60,811 bases of DNA from an uncultured Eubacteriales bacterium (lineage in GTDB: Bacteria; Bacillota; Clostridia; Oscillospirales; Oscillospiraceae), in assembly GCA_949296115.1 (NCBI GenBank), contig CASFNR010000005.1, forward strand, positions 1-60,811, read 5' to 3'. The notes under the pieces are model-generated. The model was given only the letters and a program-made list of their open reading frames with translations. It made no database searches and was not told where the DNA came from. Both the position numbers and the translations under genes were made by a program. Position 1 is the stretch's first letter, and each line of letters starts with the position of its first letter. Shown piece by piece: positions 16,130 through 24,066 of this stretch.

Positions 16130-17271
16130 CAGACCACCTCGCTGTAGCTGCCCAGGTATTTGAAGTCCTCGCACAGGTCCTCCAGTTCACACATCAGCTG
16201 GACGAATTCCTCGGAATAGATGGAGGTCTCCAGATCGAAATAGAACATGAACTCGAATTCCCGGTCGGGAATGGGACGGGATTCCAGTTTGGTAACATTG
16301 ATGCCCAGGGTGAAAAGCCGGGCCAGCACCTTGTACAGGGCGCCGGGCTTGTGATTGAGCACCATCATGATGCTGGTTTTGTCAGCGCCGGGGTAGATTT
16401 CCAGATTTTTGCTGATGCAGATGAACCGGGTGCGGTTGTTGCCCTTGTCCTGGACGCAGGCAGCCAGGCAATCCAGCCCGTACAGCTCGGCGCATGCCCG
16501 GCTGGACAGGGCGGCTACATCCTTCCGGCCGGACTTTGCCACCATTTCCGAGGCCAGAGCGGTATTGCCCACGGGAATGACATTGACACCGGGCAGCGTC
16601 TGGAGGAAGTCGCCGCACTGGCTGATGGCTTGCTCGTGGGAGTAGATTTCCTTGATGTCCTCCAGCCGGGCGCCGGGATTTACCAGCAGATTGTGGTCCA
16701 CCTTCAGCCGGAAGGTTCGGACGATGGAAAAATTGTGCTGAATCATCAGATCGTAGACCTTTTTCACCGAACCGGCGGTGGAGTTCTCGATGGGCAGGAT
16801 GCCGTACTGGCACATTCCCTGCTCAATGGCGTTGAACACCGCATCGAAATCCTTGAAGTAGAAGATGAAAGGATTCTTGAAGATCTTCTCGCAGGCAATC
16901 TGAGAATAGGCCCCCTCTACCCCCTGACAGGCAACCATGGGCGCCTGGGGAAACAGCTTGGGGGTCTGCTCAATGGCCTGGGTGATCTGGCTGTACAGGG
17001 GCGTGGGGATGCTATTGCGCTTGCTCTGGTAGCTGCGGCTCAGCTCGAAGAGCATGGAGTAGAGCACCCGGGTGTAATTTGCCATTTCCGGACCGGCCTT
17101 TTCCGCCACATCCTGAAGCTTGGCCCGCTCCCGGGCGGGGACGAAGATCGGCGCCCCGGTTTCTTTTTTAATGTCGGCAATTTTTGCGGCGATCTCCATC
17201 CGGGCGCCGAAGAGGGAAACCAGAGAGTCATCAATTTTGTCGATTTCCTGACGAAGTTCTGCAAGATCCAT
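16129..17271 (-). CDS. pheA: Bifunctional chorismate mutase-prephenate dehydratase (P-protein)
   Basis: 380 residues converting chorismate to prephenate and then phenylpyruvate, the Phe branch. An AroQ-class mutase helix bundle (1-90) starts DLAELRQEIDKIDDSLVSLF. The dehydratase domain (about 108-285) has GVEGAYSQIA, ENSTAGSV and the catalytic Thr in NRTRF. The ACT domain (about 297-380) has HKPGALYKVLARLF and ESRPIP, the usual Phe-binding site, so feedback inhibition by Phe is expected. AGGAGG overlaps the aroC stop, and the gap to aroC is only 3 bases. Confidence 0.96.
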   Translation of the reverse strand: MDLAELRQEIDKIDDSLVSLFGARMEIAAKIADIKKETGAPIFVPARERAKLQDVAEKAGPEMANYTRVLYSMLFELSRSYQSKRNSIPTPLYSQITQAIEQTPKLFPQAPMVACQGVEGAYSQIACEKIFKNPFIFYFKDFDAVFNAIEQGMCQYGILPIENSTAGSVKKVYDLMIQHNFSIVRTFRLKVDHNLLVNPGARLEDIKEIYSHEQAISQCGDFLQTLPGVNVIPVGNTALASEMVAKSGRKDVAALSSRACAELYGLDCLAACVQDKGNNRTRFICISKNLEIYPGADKTSIMMVLNHKPGALYKVLARLFTLGINVTKLESRPIPDREFEFMFYFDLETSIYSEEFVQLMCELEDLCEDFKYLGSYSEVV

Positions 17272-17274
17272 GGA

Positions 17275-18369
17275 TTATTTCCTCCTGTTCGTCTGGGTAT
17301 TGCCCAGTATCATATCAAAAATCGCAATTGCCGCGGCAGCCTCCGCAACGGGAACGGCCCGGGGGACAATGCAGGGATCGTGACGTCCTTTGACTTCCAA
17401 TTCCAGGTTCTCCATCCGGGAGAGACTGATGCTCTGCTGGGGCTGGGAAATGGAGGGGGTCGGCTTCACCGCAAGCTGGAATATCAGGGGCATGCCATTG
17501 GTGATTCCTCCCAGAATTCCGCCGCTGTGGTTGGTTGCGGTACGGACCTTGCCATTTTCCATGGCGAAGGCGTCGTTGCACTGACTGCCCCGCAGATTGG
17601 CAGCGCCAAAGCCATCTCCAAAGGAAACTCCCTTTACGGCGGGAATTCCATAGAGAATCTGGGCCAGCTTTCCCTCCACGCCGCCGAACATAGGCTCCCC
17701 CAGCCCGGCGGGAAGGCCGGTAATCACGCACTGGATGATGCCGCCCACGCTGTCTCCCTCCGCCCGGGCATCGGCAATGGCCTGCCGCATGGCTTCACCA
17801 ACCTGAGGGTTGACCACCGGAAAGCGCTCCCCAATGGGCGGGATGGCATGGGCGCAGGGGTCCAGGGGGTCGTCTGTCTGGGAACATCCGGCGATGGAGA
17901 GAATCCGTCCTCCAATCTGGATGCCTCGTTCCTCCAGCCACTGCTTGCACAGTCCGCCTGCAATGCACAGGGGAGCGGTGAGCCGCCCGGAGAAATGACC
18001 ACCTCCTGCGGCATCCTGAAACCCGCCGTATTTGATCTGGGCGGTAAAGTCGGCGTGACCGGGACGGGGACAGTCCTTCAGATTGGCGTAATCTCCGGAG
18101 CGGGTGTTGTGGTTCCGGATGGCGGCGGCAATGGGAGCGCCGCAGGTGAAGCCCTCCAGCAGGCCGGAGAGAAATTCCGGCCGGTCCTCTTCCTTCCGGG
18201 GGGTGGACCAGTCGTTTTGCCCAGGCGCCCGGCGGTTGAGAAAGGTCTGAAGTACCTCCAGGTCCACCGGCAGCCCGGCGGGAATTCCATCCAGAACCAT
18301 GCCGATGGCCGGACCATGGGACTGTCCAAAAATGGATAATTTCAGGTTATCACCGTAGGTGCTGCTCAT
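17275..18369 (-). CDS. aroC: Chorismate synthase
   Basis: 364 residues; removes phosphate from EPSP to give chorismate with reduced FMN. Family signatures are present: the N-terminal SIFGQSHGPAIG with its catalytic His, the central GGGHFSGRLTAP, and the C-terminal stretch around GRHDPCIVPRAVPVAEA. The ATG at 18369 lies inside the end of aroA (20-base overlap), giving tight translational coupling. It performs the last common step before the Phe/Tyr/Trp split. Confidence 0.97.
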   Translation of the reverse strand: MSSTYGDNLKLSIFGQSHGPAIGMVLDGIPAGLPVDLEVLQTFLNRRAPGQNDWSTPRKEEDRPEFLSGLLEGFTCGAPIAAAIRNHNTRSGDYANLKDCPRPGHADFTAQIKYGGFQDAAGGGHFSGRLTAPLCIAGGLCKQWLEERGIQIGGRILSIAGCSQTDDPLDPCAHAIPPIGERFPVVNPQVGEAMRQAIADARAEGDSVGGIIQCVITGLPAGLGEPMFGGVEGKLAQILYGIPAVKGVSFGDGFGAANLRGSQCNDAFAMENGKVRTATNHSGGILGGITNGMPLIFQLAVKPTPSISQPQQSISLSRMENLELEVKGRHDPCIVPRAVPVAEAAAAIAIFDMILGNTQTNRRK

Positions 18370-19546
18370 AGGTTCCTCCTAACCGGCGGTACTCCGCCCA
18401 GAACTGGGGATAGGACTTTTCCACACATTCCGCACCGAGAATGGTTACCGGTTCCCGGCAGACCGTGGCGGCGATGGCGGCGGACATGGCAATCCGATGG
18501 TCGTTGGCACTGTCCACGGTGCCTCCGGTAAGGCCGGTTCCCCAAACCGTCAGCGTATCAGCTGATGACTCCGCTTTTCCGCCCAAGGCGGAAATCATGG
18601 CAACAACGGAAGCCACCCGGTCGGATTCTTTCAGCCGCAGCCGCTGAATCTGGCGGAAGATACCGCCCCTTTTTGCGGCGGCTGCCACGGCCAGGATGGG
18701 CACCAGGTCCGGAATGTCTCCGGCGGCGACGTCCAGGGGCGCGCCCAGTTCTGCCAGGATGGCGTTCACTGCCCGATCCCCTTGGGGGGAATCCGGGTCC
18801 AGGTTTTCTACCAATACGGGGTTGCCCAGAGCCTGGGCTGCCAGAAAGAAAGCGGCGTTGCTCCAGTCGCCCTCGATTTCCAACGTCCCGGGAGTGTGGA
18901 AGGGAATGCCCCCGGACACCACATACCCCTCGCTTTCTCGTCCAAACCGGGCCATGGCCCGCTGGGTCATGGCGACATAAGGTTTTGACTGAAGTGTGCC
19001 GGTAATCTGAATCCGGGATATCCCCGGCATCAGGGCGGCTGCCAGCAGCAGCCCGGTGACAAATTGGCTGGATACGCCGCCATCCAGTACATATGTTCCG
19101 GCGGATAATTGTCCCTGGCAGCGAAGGGTATTGCCTGTCGGGCGGGACAGGCGGCAGCCCATCCGCTCCATCTCCTCCCAAAGGGGGGACAGAGGGCGGC
19201 TTCCCAGCCTGCCTTCCAGGAGAAAGGTGGCATCCACACCCAGGGCGCCCGCAATGGGCAGCAAAAACCGCAGGGTGGAGCCGCTGTCCCGGCAGGGAAG
19301 GATTGCCTGGGCAGGGGGGAGGGAAACGGGTTCCGCCAGATAGCCCTCCGGACTGCGGCAAATCCGGGCCCCCAGCGCTGCCAGACAGTCGGCGGTGGCC
19401 TGAATATCCCGGTTGGTGTCCTGGCAGAGCAGCCGGGTTTCACCGTCGGCAAAAGCGGCGCAGATCAGCATCCGATGGGCCTGGGATTTGGAGGGAATGG
19501 CCCGGACTATTCCTTGGAGTTTTCCGGGGGTAATGGTAATATCCAT
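18350..19546 (-). CDS. aroA: 3-phosphoshikimate 1-carboxyvinyltransferase (EPSP synthase)
   Basis: 398 residues; transfers the enolpyruvyl group of PEP to shikimate-3-phosphate. Conserved parts are PSKSQAHRML near the N-terminus, DSGSTLRFLLP with the substrate-binding Ser/Arg, and LRLKESDR in the C-terminal half. The N-terminal region lacks the usual LPGDKS wording and uses IPSKSQ, a form seen in class II-like enzymes, so glyphosate tolerance is possible but unproven. The ATG at 19546 is chosen over a TTG at 19564 and lies 1 base after the aroB stop. Confidence 0.96.
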   Translation of the reverse strand: MDITITPGKLQGIVRAIPSKSQAHRMLICAAFADGETRLLCQDTNRDIQATADCLAALGARICRSPEGYLAEPVSLPPAQAILPCRDSGSTLRFLLPIAGALGVDATFLLEGRLGSRPLSPLWEEMERMGCRLSRPTGNTLRCQGQLSAGTYVLDGGVSSQFVTGLLLAAALMPGISRIQITGTLQSKPYVAMTQRAMARFGRESEGYVVSGGIPFHTPGTLEIEGDWSNAAFFLAAQALGNPVLVENLDPDSPQGDRAVNAILAELGAPLDVAAGDIPDLVPILAVAAAAKRGGIFRQIQRLRLKESDRVASVVAMISALGGKAESSADTLTVWGTGLTGGTVDSANDHRIAMSAAIAATVCREPVTILGAECVEKSYPQFWAEYRRLGGTYEQHLR

Positions 19547-19547
19547 A

Positions 19548-20600
19548 TCAAAGACCTGCCTCAATCATGGATTTCAGCTGATCCACCGGGGTGGGTGCAA
19601 TGGCGCAGTCTCCGATGGAACGGGGAAGGATCAGATTCACGGAATTACCGGAGCGTTTTTTGTCCGATAAAGCGTATTGCAGAATCTCATCCGGGGAATA
19701 GCCGATGGTCACGGGAAGGCCAAAGGCTGCCAGCAAGTCTACGATCCGTTTGCTGGTTTCCGCAGAGCAGATTCCATTGGCGGCGCAGGCCCGGGTGACA
19801 AGGGCCAGTCCGATGGCCACGGACTTCCCGTGGGACAGGGTGAACTGGCTCCTGGCTTCCACCCCGTGGCCGAAGGTGTGGCCCAGATTCAGCTTCATCC
19901 GGGCTCCGGTGTCAAATTCGTCCTCCATGACCACATCCCGCTTCAGCTCCACGCAGCGGGTGATGACTGCCTCCCGGTCAAAATCCATCCCGTCGTTTTC
20001 CAGCTGCTCGAACAGCTGAGGGTCGTAGAGCACGGCGTATTTGATGACCTCGGCGCATCCGTCCCGGAATACATCCTCCGGCAGGGTGTTCAGCGTGTCG
20101 GTGTCACACAGAACCAGACTGGGCTGGCAGAAGGCCCCGGCCAGATTTTTCCCGGCGGGAAGGTCAATGGCGGTTTTACCCCCAACGGAGGAGTCCACAG
20201 CGGCCAGCAGAGTGGTGGGAACCTGCACGAACCGGATGCCCCGGAGATAGCAGGCGGCGGCGAATCCTGCCAGATCGCCCACCACCCCCCCGCCCAGGGC
20301 TACCAGAATGTCCTGCCGTCCCAGTTTTGCCTGGGCCAGGGCGTTCAGCAGCTCCAGAAAGGTGGTGCCGTTTTTGCTGGCTTCTCCGGCGGGAAAGACG
20401 AAGGTGGAGATTTCCAGTCCCGCCTCCCGCAGGCTGGCTTCTGCCGCTGCCCCATACAGGGGAAAGACGGTGGATTCGCTGACAATGCAGACTTTCTGAA
20501 CCTTCCCCAATGCTTTTACGGATTCTCCAAGGGTGGACAGCAGACTGCTGCCGATGCGGATGTCATAGCGCTTGGAAGCAGCGACGGCAACGGTGTTCAT
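19548..20600 (-). CDS. aroB: 3-dehydroquinate synthase
   Basis: 350 residues; converts DAHP to 3-dehydroquinate with NAD and a divalent metal. The NAD site GGGVVGDLAGFAAACYLRG and the following TTLLAAVDSSVGGKTAID are diagnostic. The metal ligands are expected Glu and two His, including those in LGHTFGHGVE. The first four bases overlap the tyrA stop (ATGA). It is the second step of the shikimate pathway. Confidence 0.97.
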   Translation of the reverse strand: MNTVAVAASKRYDIRIGSSLLSTLGESVKALGKVQKVCIVSESTVFPLYGAAAEASLREAGLEISTFVFPAGEASKNGTTFLELLNALAQAKLGRQDILVALGGGVVGDLAGFAAACYLRGIRFVQVPTTLLAAVDSSVGGKTAIDLPAGKNLAGAFCQPSLVLCDTDTLNTLPEDVFRDGCAEVIKYAVLYDPQLFEQLENDGMDFDREAVITRCVELKRDVVMEDEFDTGARMKLNLGHTFGHGVEARSQFTLSHGKSVAIGLALVTRACAANGICSAETSKRIVDLLAAFGLPVTIGYSPDEILQYALSDKKRSGNSVNLILPRSIGDCAIAPTPVDQLKSMIEAGL

Positions 20601-21427
20601 CCGTCCACCTCCTCCTTCCGCTTCTTGCCATCTTCCAGCAGCTGAACCAATTGGTCAAAGTCTCCCGCCGCAACGGCTTTCCGGTAGGCGATGAGGCTAT
20701 TTAGATAGGTGTCCAGCTCGAAAAGCACATTCTCTCGGTTTTCCAGGAACAGCTCTGCCCACATGGGGGCATTCAGCCAGGCCACCCGGGTCAGGTCCTT
20801 GTAGCTGCCGGCGGAGAAGCCTTTGTGGTGCAGGGCAGTGGGGGACTTGATGTAGGCGTTGCTGAGAATATGGGGCATCTGGGAGGTAAAAGCAATCATC
20901 TTGTCATGCTCCTGGGCGGTTGTGACGGAGAAGGAACCGAATCCGCAGGGCTTCAGCGCTTCTTTCACCCGTTCCAGCAGCTGCATATCGTCGAACACCG
21001 GGGGAACCAACACCATGGGAGCGCCCCGGAACAGTGTGGCCCGGCTGTATTTGAAGCCGGAGAACTGGGTGCCTGCCATGGGATGACCGCCCACGAAGGT
21101 AAAGCCGTACTTCTTTGCCAGAGGGAAGCAGCGGTCGCAGATTTCGGTTTTGATGCCGCAGCAATCCAGAACCAGGGCGGATTTTGAAACCAGGTGGGCA
21201 TTTTCTTCCAGCCAGAAGGCGCTGCCGCCGGGATAGATGGCCAGCAGAATCAGCTCGCACTGGGGAACATGCGTTTCGTCCAGACGGCCGTGCACGGCTC
21301 CTGCCAGCATGGCGAAGGAGAGCATTTGCTCGTCTGTATCCTGGGCAAAAACGGTGTGGCCCTCCAAGGTATAGGCCCGGGCTAGGGAACCGCCGATGAG
21401 GCCCAGTCCCAAAATTCCAATGTTCAT
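20597..21427 (-). CDS. tyrA: Prephenate dehydrogenase
   Basis: 276 residues; oxidatively decarboxylates prephenate to 4-hydroxyphenylpyruvate, the Tyr branch. The Rossmann loop GLGLIGGSLARAY lies at residues 6-18, and the prephenate-site stretch GGHPMAGTQFSGF is typical of the TyrA family. No mutase or ACT domain is attached, so mutase activity must come from the pheA protein. It overlaps the DAHP synthase stop by 4 bases and aroB by 4 bases. Confidence 0.95.
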   Translation of the reverse strand: MNIGILGLGLIGGSLARAYTLEGHTVFAQDTDEQMLSFAMLAGAVHGRLDETHVPQCELILLAIYPGGSAFWLEENAHLVSKSALVLDCCGIKTEICDRCFPLAKKYGFTFVGGHPMAGTQFSGFKYSRATLFRGAPMVLVPPVFDDMQLLERVKEALKPCGFGSFSVTTAQEHDKMIAFTSQMPHILSNAYIKSPTALHHKGFSAGSYKDLTRVAWLNAPMWAELFLENRENVLFELDTYLNSLIAYRKAVAAGDFDQLVQLLEDGKKRKEEVDG

Positions 21428-22425
21428 ACAATGGCCTCCCGGATTCGGCGCACCTTTCGGCTCAGCTCATCGAACTGAGGAGGCGTCAGGGACTGGGCAC
21501 CGTCGCACAGGGCGCAGGAGGGATTGTTGTGGACTTCCACCATGATGGCGTCGGCGCCGCAGGCTGCGGCGGCGTAGGCCATAGGGGCCACCAGATTGGC
21601 CTTGCCGGTGGCGTGGCTGGGGTCAACCACCACCGGCAGGTGGGTCAGGTTATGGAGCACCGACACGGCGGACAGGTCCAGGGTGTTCCGGGTGGCGGTT
21701 TCAAAGGTGCGGATACCCCGCTCACAGAGGATGATCTGCTCGTTGCCCTCGCTCATGATATACTCGGCGCTCATCAGCAGCTCCTGCAGGGTGTTGGCCA
21801 GACCCCGTTTCAGCAGTATGGGCTTCTTGGTTTTGCCAAGTTCCTTCAGCAGGTCGAAATTCTGCATATTCCGGGCGCCAACCTGAATAATATCCACGTC
21901 TGCAAACAAATCCAGGGTGGAGATGTTCATGATTTCCGTGACAATGGGCAGCCCGGTTGCCTCTTTTGCTTTCAGCAGCAGCTTGATGCCCTCGCCCTTC
22001 ATGCCCTGGAAGGCGTAGGGGGAGGTGCGGGGTTTGAAGGCGCCGCCCCGGAGGATATTCGCCCCGGACGCTTTTACCGCCTGGGCGACTTCAATGATCT
22101 GCTCCTCCGACTCCACGGAGCAGGGGCCGGCGATCATGGCAAAATAGCCGCCGCCGATCCGGACGCCGCCGGCCTCCACAATGGTGTCCTTGGGATGGAA
22201 CTTCCGGTTGGCCTGCTTGAATGGCTCGGAAACCCGCTTCACAGTTTCCACCATTTCCAGGCTTTTCAGCAGCTCCATATCCACCCGGCTGGTGTCGCCG
22301 ATCAGACCCAGAACCGTGACTTCCGCACCCTCGGAAATGTGGACGTCCAGGTTCATATGCTTGAGCCAATCAACCAGATGCTGCATTTGCTCGGGGGTGG
22401 TGCCATGCTTCAGAATTGCGATCAT
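21424..22425 (-). CDS. aroF: 3-deoxy-7-phosphoheptulonate (DAHP) synthase, type I-beta
   Basis: 333 residues; condenses PEP and erythrose-4-phosphate, the entry step of aromatic synthesis. Residues 1-80 form the ferredoxin-like regulatory domain of the Thermotoga-type enzyme (MIAILKHGTTPEQMQHLVDWL). The barrel has MIAGPCSVES, the metal Cys at its expected place, RGGAFKPRTSPYAFQG and VDPSHATG. The ATG at 22425 follows AGGAG. It is the first enzyme gene of the operon, just past the attenuator. The ACT-like N-domain suggests Tyr or Phe feedback control in addition to attenuation. Confidence 0.97.
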   Translation of the reverse strand: MIAILKHGTTPEQMQHLVDWLKHMNLDVHISEGAEVTVLGLIGDTSRVDMELLKSLEMVETVKRVSEPFKQANRKFHPKDTIVEAGGVRIGGGYFAMIAGPCSVESEEQIIEVAQAVKASGANILRGGAFKPRTSPYAFQGMKGEGIKLLLKAKEATGLPIVTEIMNISTLDLFADVDIIQVGARNMQNFDLLKELGKTKKPILLKRGLANTLQELLMSAEYIMSEGNEQIILCERGIRTFETATRNTLDLSAVSVLHNLTHLPVVVDPSHATGKANLVAPMAYAAAACGADAIMVEVHNNPSCALCDGAQSLTPPQFDELSRKVRRIREAIV

Positions 22426-22440
22426 AGAAACATCTCCTAA

Positions 22441-22479
22441 AATAAAAAAGTAGCGCCGCACGGCAATTCGTGCGGCGCT
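22441..22479 (-). terminator. Attenuator terminator before the aromatic operon
   Basis: An 11-bp perfect stem (22469-22479 with 22452-22462) with loop AATTGC is followed on the minus strand by ACTTTTTTATT. It stands between the leader peptide and aroF, 16 bases before the aroF start codon. Confidence 0.93.
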
Positions 22480-22582
22480 TGGTTCTCTCGTTCCAGCTTC
22501 CTGAAAAATCTCTGCAGCACAAATCGCTATTACTTTTTGTAGGGAAAAAAGTAATAGTAGCCAAAAAAGAACTGTGCAGCAG
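22466..22582 (-). promoter_or_regulatory. Phe/Tyr attenuator: alternative leader hairpins
   Basis: Three exclusive pairings can be drawn on the minus strand. Pause helix: 22546-22557 with 22527-22538 (12 perfect pairs), extended outside by 22573-22582 with 22512-22521 (9 of 10 pairs). Antiterminator: 22514-22524 with 22466-22476 (10 of 11 pairs, one wobble), which uses the 5' arm of the terminator. Terminator: 22452-22479. A ribosome held on the Phe/Tyr codons (22539-22571) would mask the pause helix and let the antiterminator form. Confidence 0.88.
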
Positions 22583-22598
22583 AAACGGAAGTAACCAT
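22530..22598 (-). CDS. Phe/Tyr-rich leader peptide of the aromatic operon
   Basis: A 22-codon gene with its own ribosome site (AAGGAG, 9 bases before the ATG) and a TAA stop. It begins MVTSVSAAQ. Residues 10-22 read FFFGYYYFFPYKK, so nine of eleven consecutive codons (10-20) are Phe or Tyr, five and four. There is no Trp codon. Its position between a consensus promoter and a terminator that precedes aroF makes it a control peptide. Stalling on uncharged tRNA-Phe or tRNA-Tyr would favour the antiterminator. The peptide itself probably has no other function. Confidence 0.93.
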   Translation of the reverse strand: MVTSVSAAQFFFGYYYFFPYKK

Positions 22599-22630
22599 AC
22601 AAACAGGCTCCTTGTTCAGTGGATGCGGAC

Positions 22631-22659
22631 ATTATACCACGGGTGGTGGAATTTGGCAA
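22631..22659 (-). promoter_or_regulatory. Promoter of the aromatic operon
   Basis: TTGCCA (22654-22659) and a perfect TATAAT (22631-22636) on the minus strand with a 17-base spacer, about 33 bases upstream of the leader-peptide ATG. Confidence 0.9.
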
Positions 22660-22697
22660 GAGGAAATTCGTTTTGCCACGAAAAAAGTGATTGCAGC

Positions 22698-22730
22698 AAA
22701 AACCAGGCTGTGCGGCAGCGCACAGCCTGG
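22698..22730 (-). terminator. Terminator of the VanZ-like gene
   Basis: A 12-bp perfect stem (22703-22714 with 22719-22730), 4-base loop, and TTTTT on the minus strand. It insulates the aromatic operon promoter from read-through. Confidence 0.88.
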
Positions 22731-22736
22731 CAAAAA

Positions 22737-23330
22737 TCAAAGGGGAAATCGGGACCAAAACCATCCTGCCAGAAAGGGCTGAAGGAAAAACATCACGCCG
22801 AAGGTGAGCACACACACCATCCGGATTTCATCGGCGGACAGCTTGGGGATGATGGCGGGAAACAACTGCAGAATCGCTCTGGCGGCGCACCAGCCCAGAA
22901 ACGTGCCGACGGTATTGGTAATCAAATCGTTGACATCCGTTGCCCGGATGGTAAAAATCTGCAGCAGTTCAATGGACAGGGAGAAAAGAAAACCGAATAT
23001 CACGGTCCGATACAGCGGCCGGAAGGTCTGGCAGAACAGGGGGAGCATGACGCCCAGCGGCATGAATAGAATCACATTCAGCACGCTGGGCAGAAAATCA
23101 GAAAACATATACGCAAAGGGCCTCAGATTCACATTCAGGCTGAACCGGACATATGTGATACTGGGAAGCCCAACCATGGAATCCACCGCTGCCAGATACA
23201 GGGCAAAGAGAAAATATCCCATTGTCCGCCGCCAACTGATCCCCAGATGGGACCGCAGCCAGACAAACAGAGGAACCATGAGAATCCCTGCCAGCCCCGC
23301 CTCCACACAAGTGAAGGGAATTCTGTGCAT
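22737..23330 (-). CDS. VanZ-like family membrane protein
   Basis: 197 residues with about five hydrophobic helices. The VanZ-like core is seen in NLRPFAYMFSDFLPSVLNVILFMPLGVMLP and SLSIELLQIFTIRATDVNDLITNTVGTFLGW, where the conserved R.. DVND..N..G pattern sits. VanZ confers low teicoplanin resistance in enterococci, but most clostridial relatives have no known role. The ATG at 23330 is favoured over a TTG at 23345 because GGAGG lies 6 bases before it. It starts 15 bases after the phospholipase-like gene, as part of one unit. Confidence 0.85.
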   Translation of the reverse strand: MHRIPFTCVEAGLAGILMVPLFVWLRSHLGISWRRTMGYFLFALYLAAVDSMVGLPSITYVRFSLNVNLRPFAYMFSDFLPSVLNVILFMPLGVMLPLFCQTFRPLYRTVIFGFLFSLSIELLQIFTIRATDVNDLITNTVGTFLGWCAARAILQLFPAIIPKLSADEIRMVCVLTFGVMFFLQPFLAGWFWSRFPL

Positions 23331-23345
23331 CCAGCGCCTCCGCAA

Positions 23346-23897
23346 TCAGAGTGCAGGCTGAGGAAGCAGGACAGACACCACGCTGCAGCAGGCGTTCAGG
23401 GCGAACCGGGCATCGGTGTGGATGTTCGCTTCCTGCCGCTCATATTCCCGGTGATAGCTGTACACAGCGTCCATGATGGTCCGGGCAACCCGGGGATTCA
23501 CCTGGGGGTCCGCCTCCATAAAACGCAGGAAATGATTCTGCAGTTCCACCTCGTACACCCGATGATCCACCAGATTGGTGGAGAAAGTATCGTTGTGGGC
23601 ATAGGTGAAAGCATCGGTGGTGTAGTGAATCAGCTTACCCAAGGTGTAAAAATCATACAGGTTCAGCTTCCGCTTTCCTTCCAGCCGCTGGGAGATCCGA
23701 CGCATAAACCGGCGGGCATTGCGGTAATTGTGCCCCCGGAGCCATTGAAACCGGATGGAGCCCTTCAGGTATGTAATGGGATTCCGGTCAGGCTCTACGC
23801 AGCCGATCAGGAAGGCCCGCACACAGGGCTTCGATACATTCTGCATATAATGCTCCGTCAGATACTGCCCCAGGCAGCGGTGGCTTTTTCCACGCAT
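23346..23897 (-). CDS. Zinc-dependent phospholipase C-like protein
   Basis: 183 residues resembling the all-helical zinc phospholipase C/S1-P1 fold as found in small clostridial proteins without a signal peptide. Likely metal ligands include His in KLIHYTTDAFTYAHND, and Asp/His in VDHRVYEVELQNHF. The ATG at 23897 has AAAGGGG upstream; the open frame beyond it has no similarity. Because it lacks an export signal it may act inside the cell or not be a phospholipase at all. It is co-directional with the VanZ-like gene. Confidence 0.75.
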   Translation of the reverse strand: MRGKSHRCLGQYLTEHYMQNVSKPCVRAFLIGCVEPDRNPITYLKGSIRFQWLRGHNYRNARRFMRRISQRLEGKRKLNLYDFYTLGKLIHYTTDAFTYAHNDTFSTNLVDHRVYEVELQNHFLRFMEADPQVNPRVARTIMDAVYSYHREYERQEANIHTDARFALNACCSVVSVLLPQPAL

Positions 23898-24030
23898 GAG
23901 GTTGCCCCTTTCAATCGCATTTGACCGAATTATACCACATTTATTCCGGGAAATTGTTAACAACTGAAAAAATCATATACTCGCACAAATTGGAAGGCAA
24001 TTCTTTGGGTACCATTTGTAAGAAATCGAT

Positions 24031-24057
24031 GAACGCCGCCCCGCGGGGGCGGCGTTC
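24031..24057. terminator. GC-rich hairpin after the kinase gene
   Basis: GAACGCCGCCCC/GGGGCGGCGTTC, 12 bp with a 3-base loop, just past the kinase stop codon. No clear T-run; probably a transcript end for the minus-strand kinase gene. Confidence 0.5.
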
Positions 24058-24066
24058 TTGAAATAA

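Noticed and set aside
22426-22815. N-terminal extension of DAHP synthase
   Set aside because: That frame runs through the attenuator terminator, the leader peptide and the promoter; AGGAG supports 22425.
22737-23330. Glycopeptide-resistance cluster (VanZ-like here, VanX-like at 56-57.6 kb)
   Set aside because: The two genes are 33 kb apart, with no vanHA, vanRS or ligase; both families are widespread outside resistance clusters.
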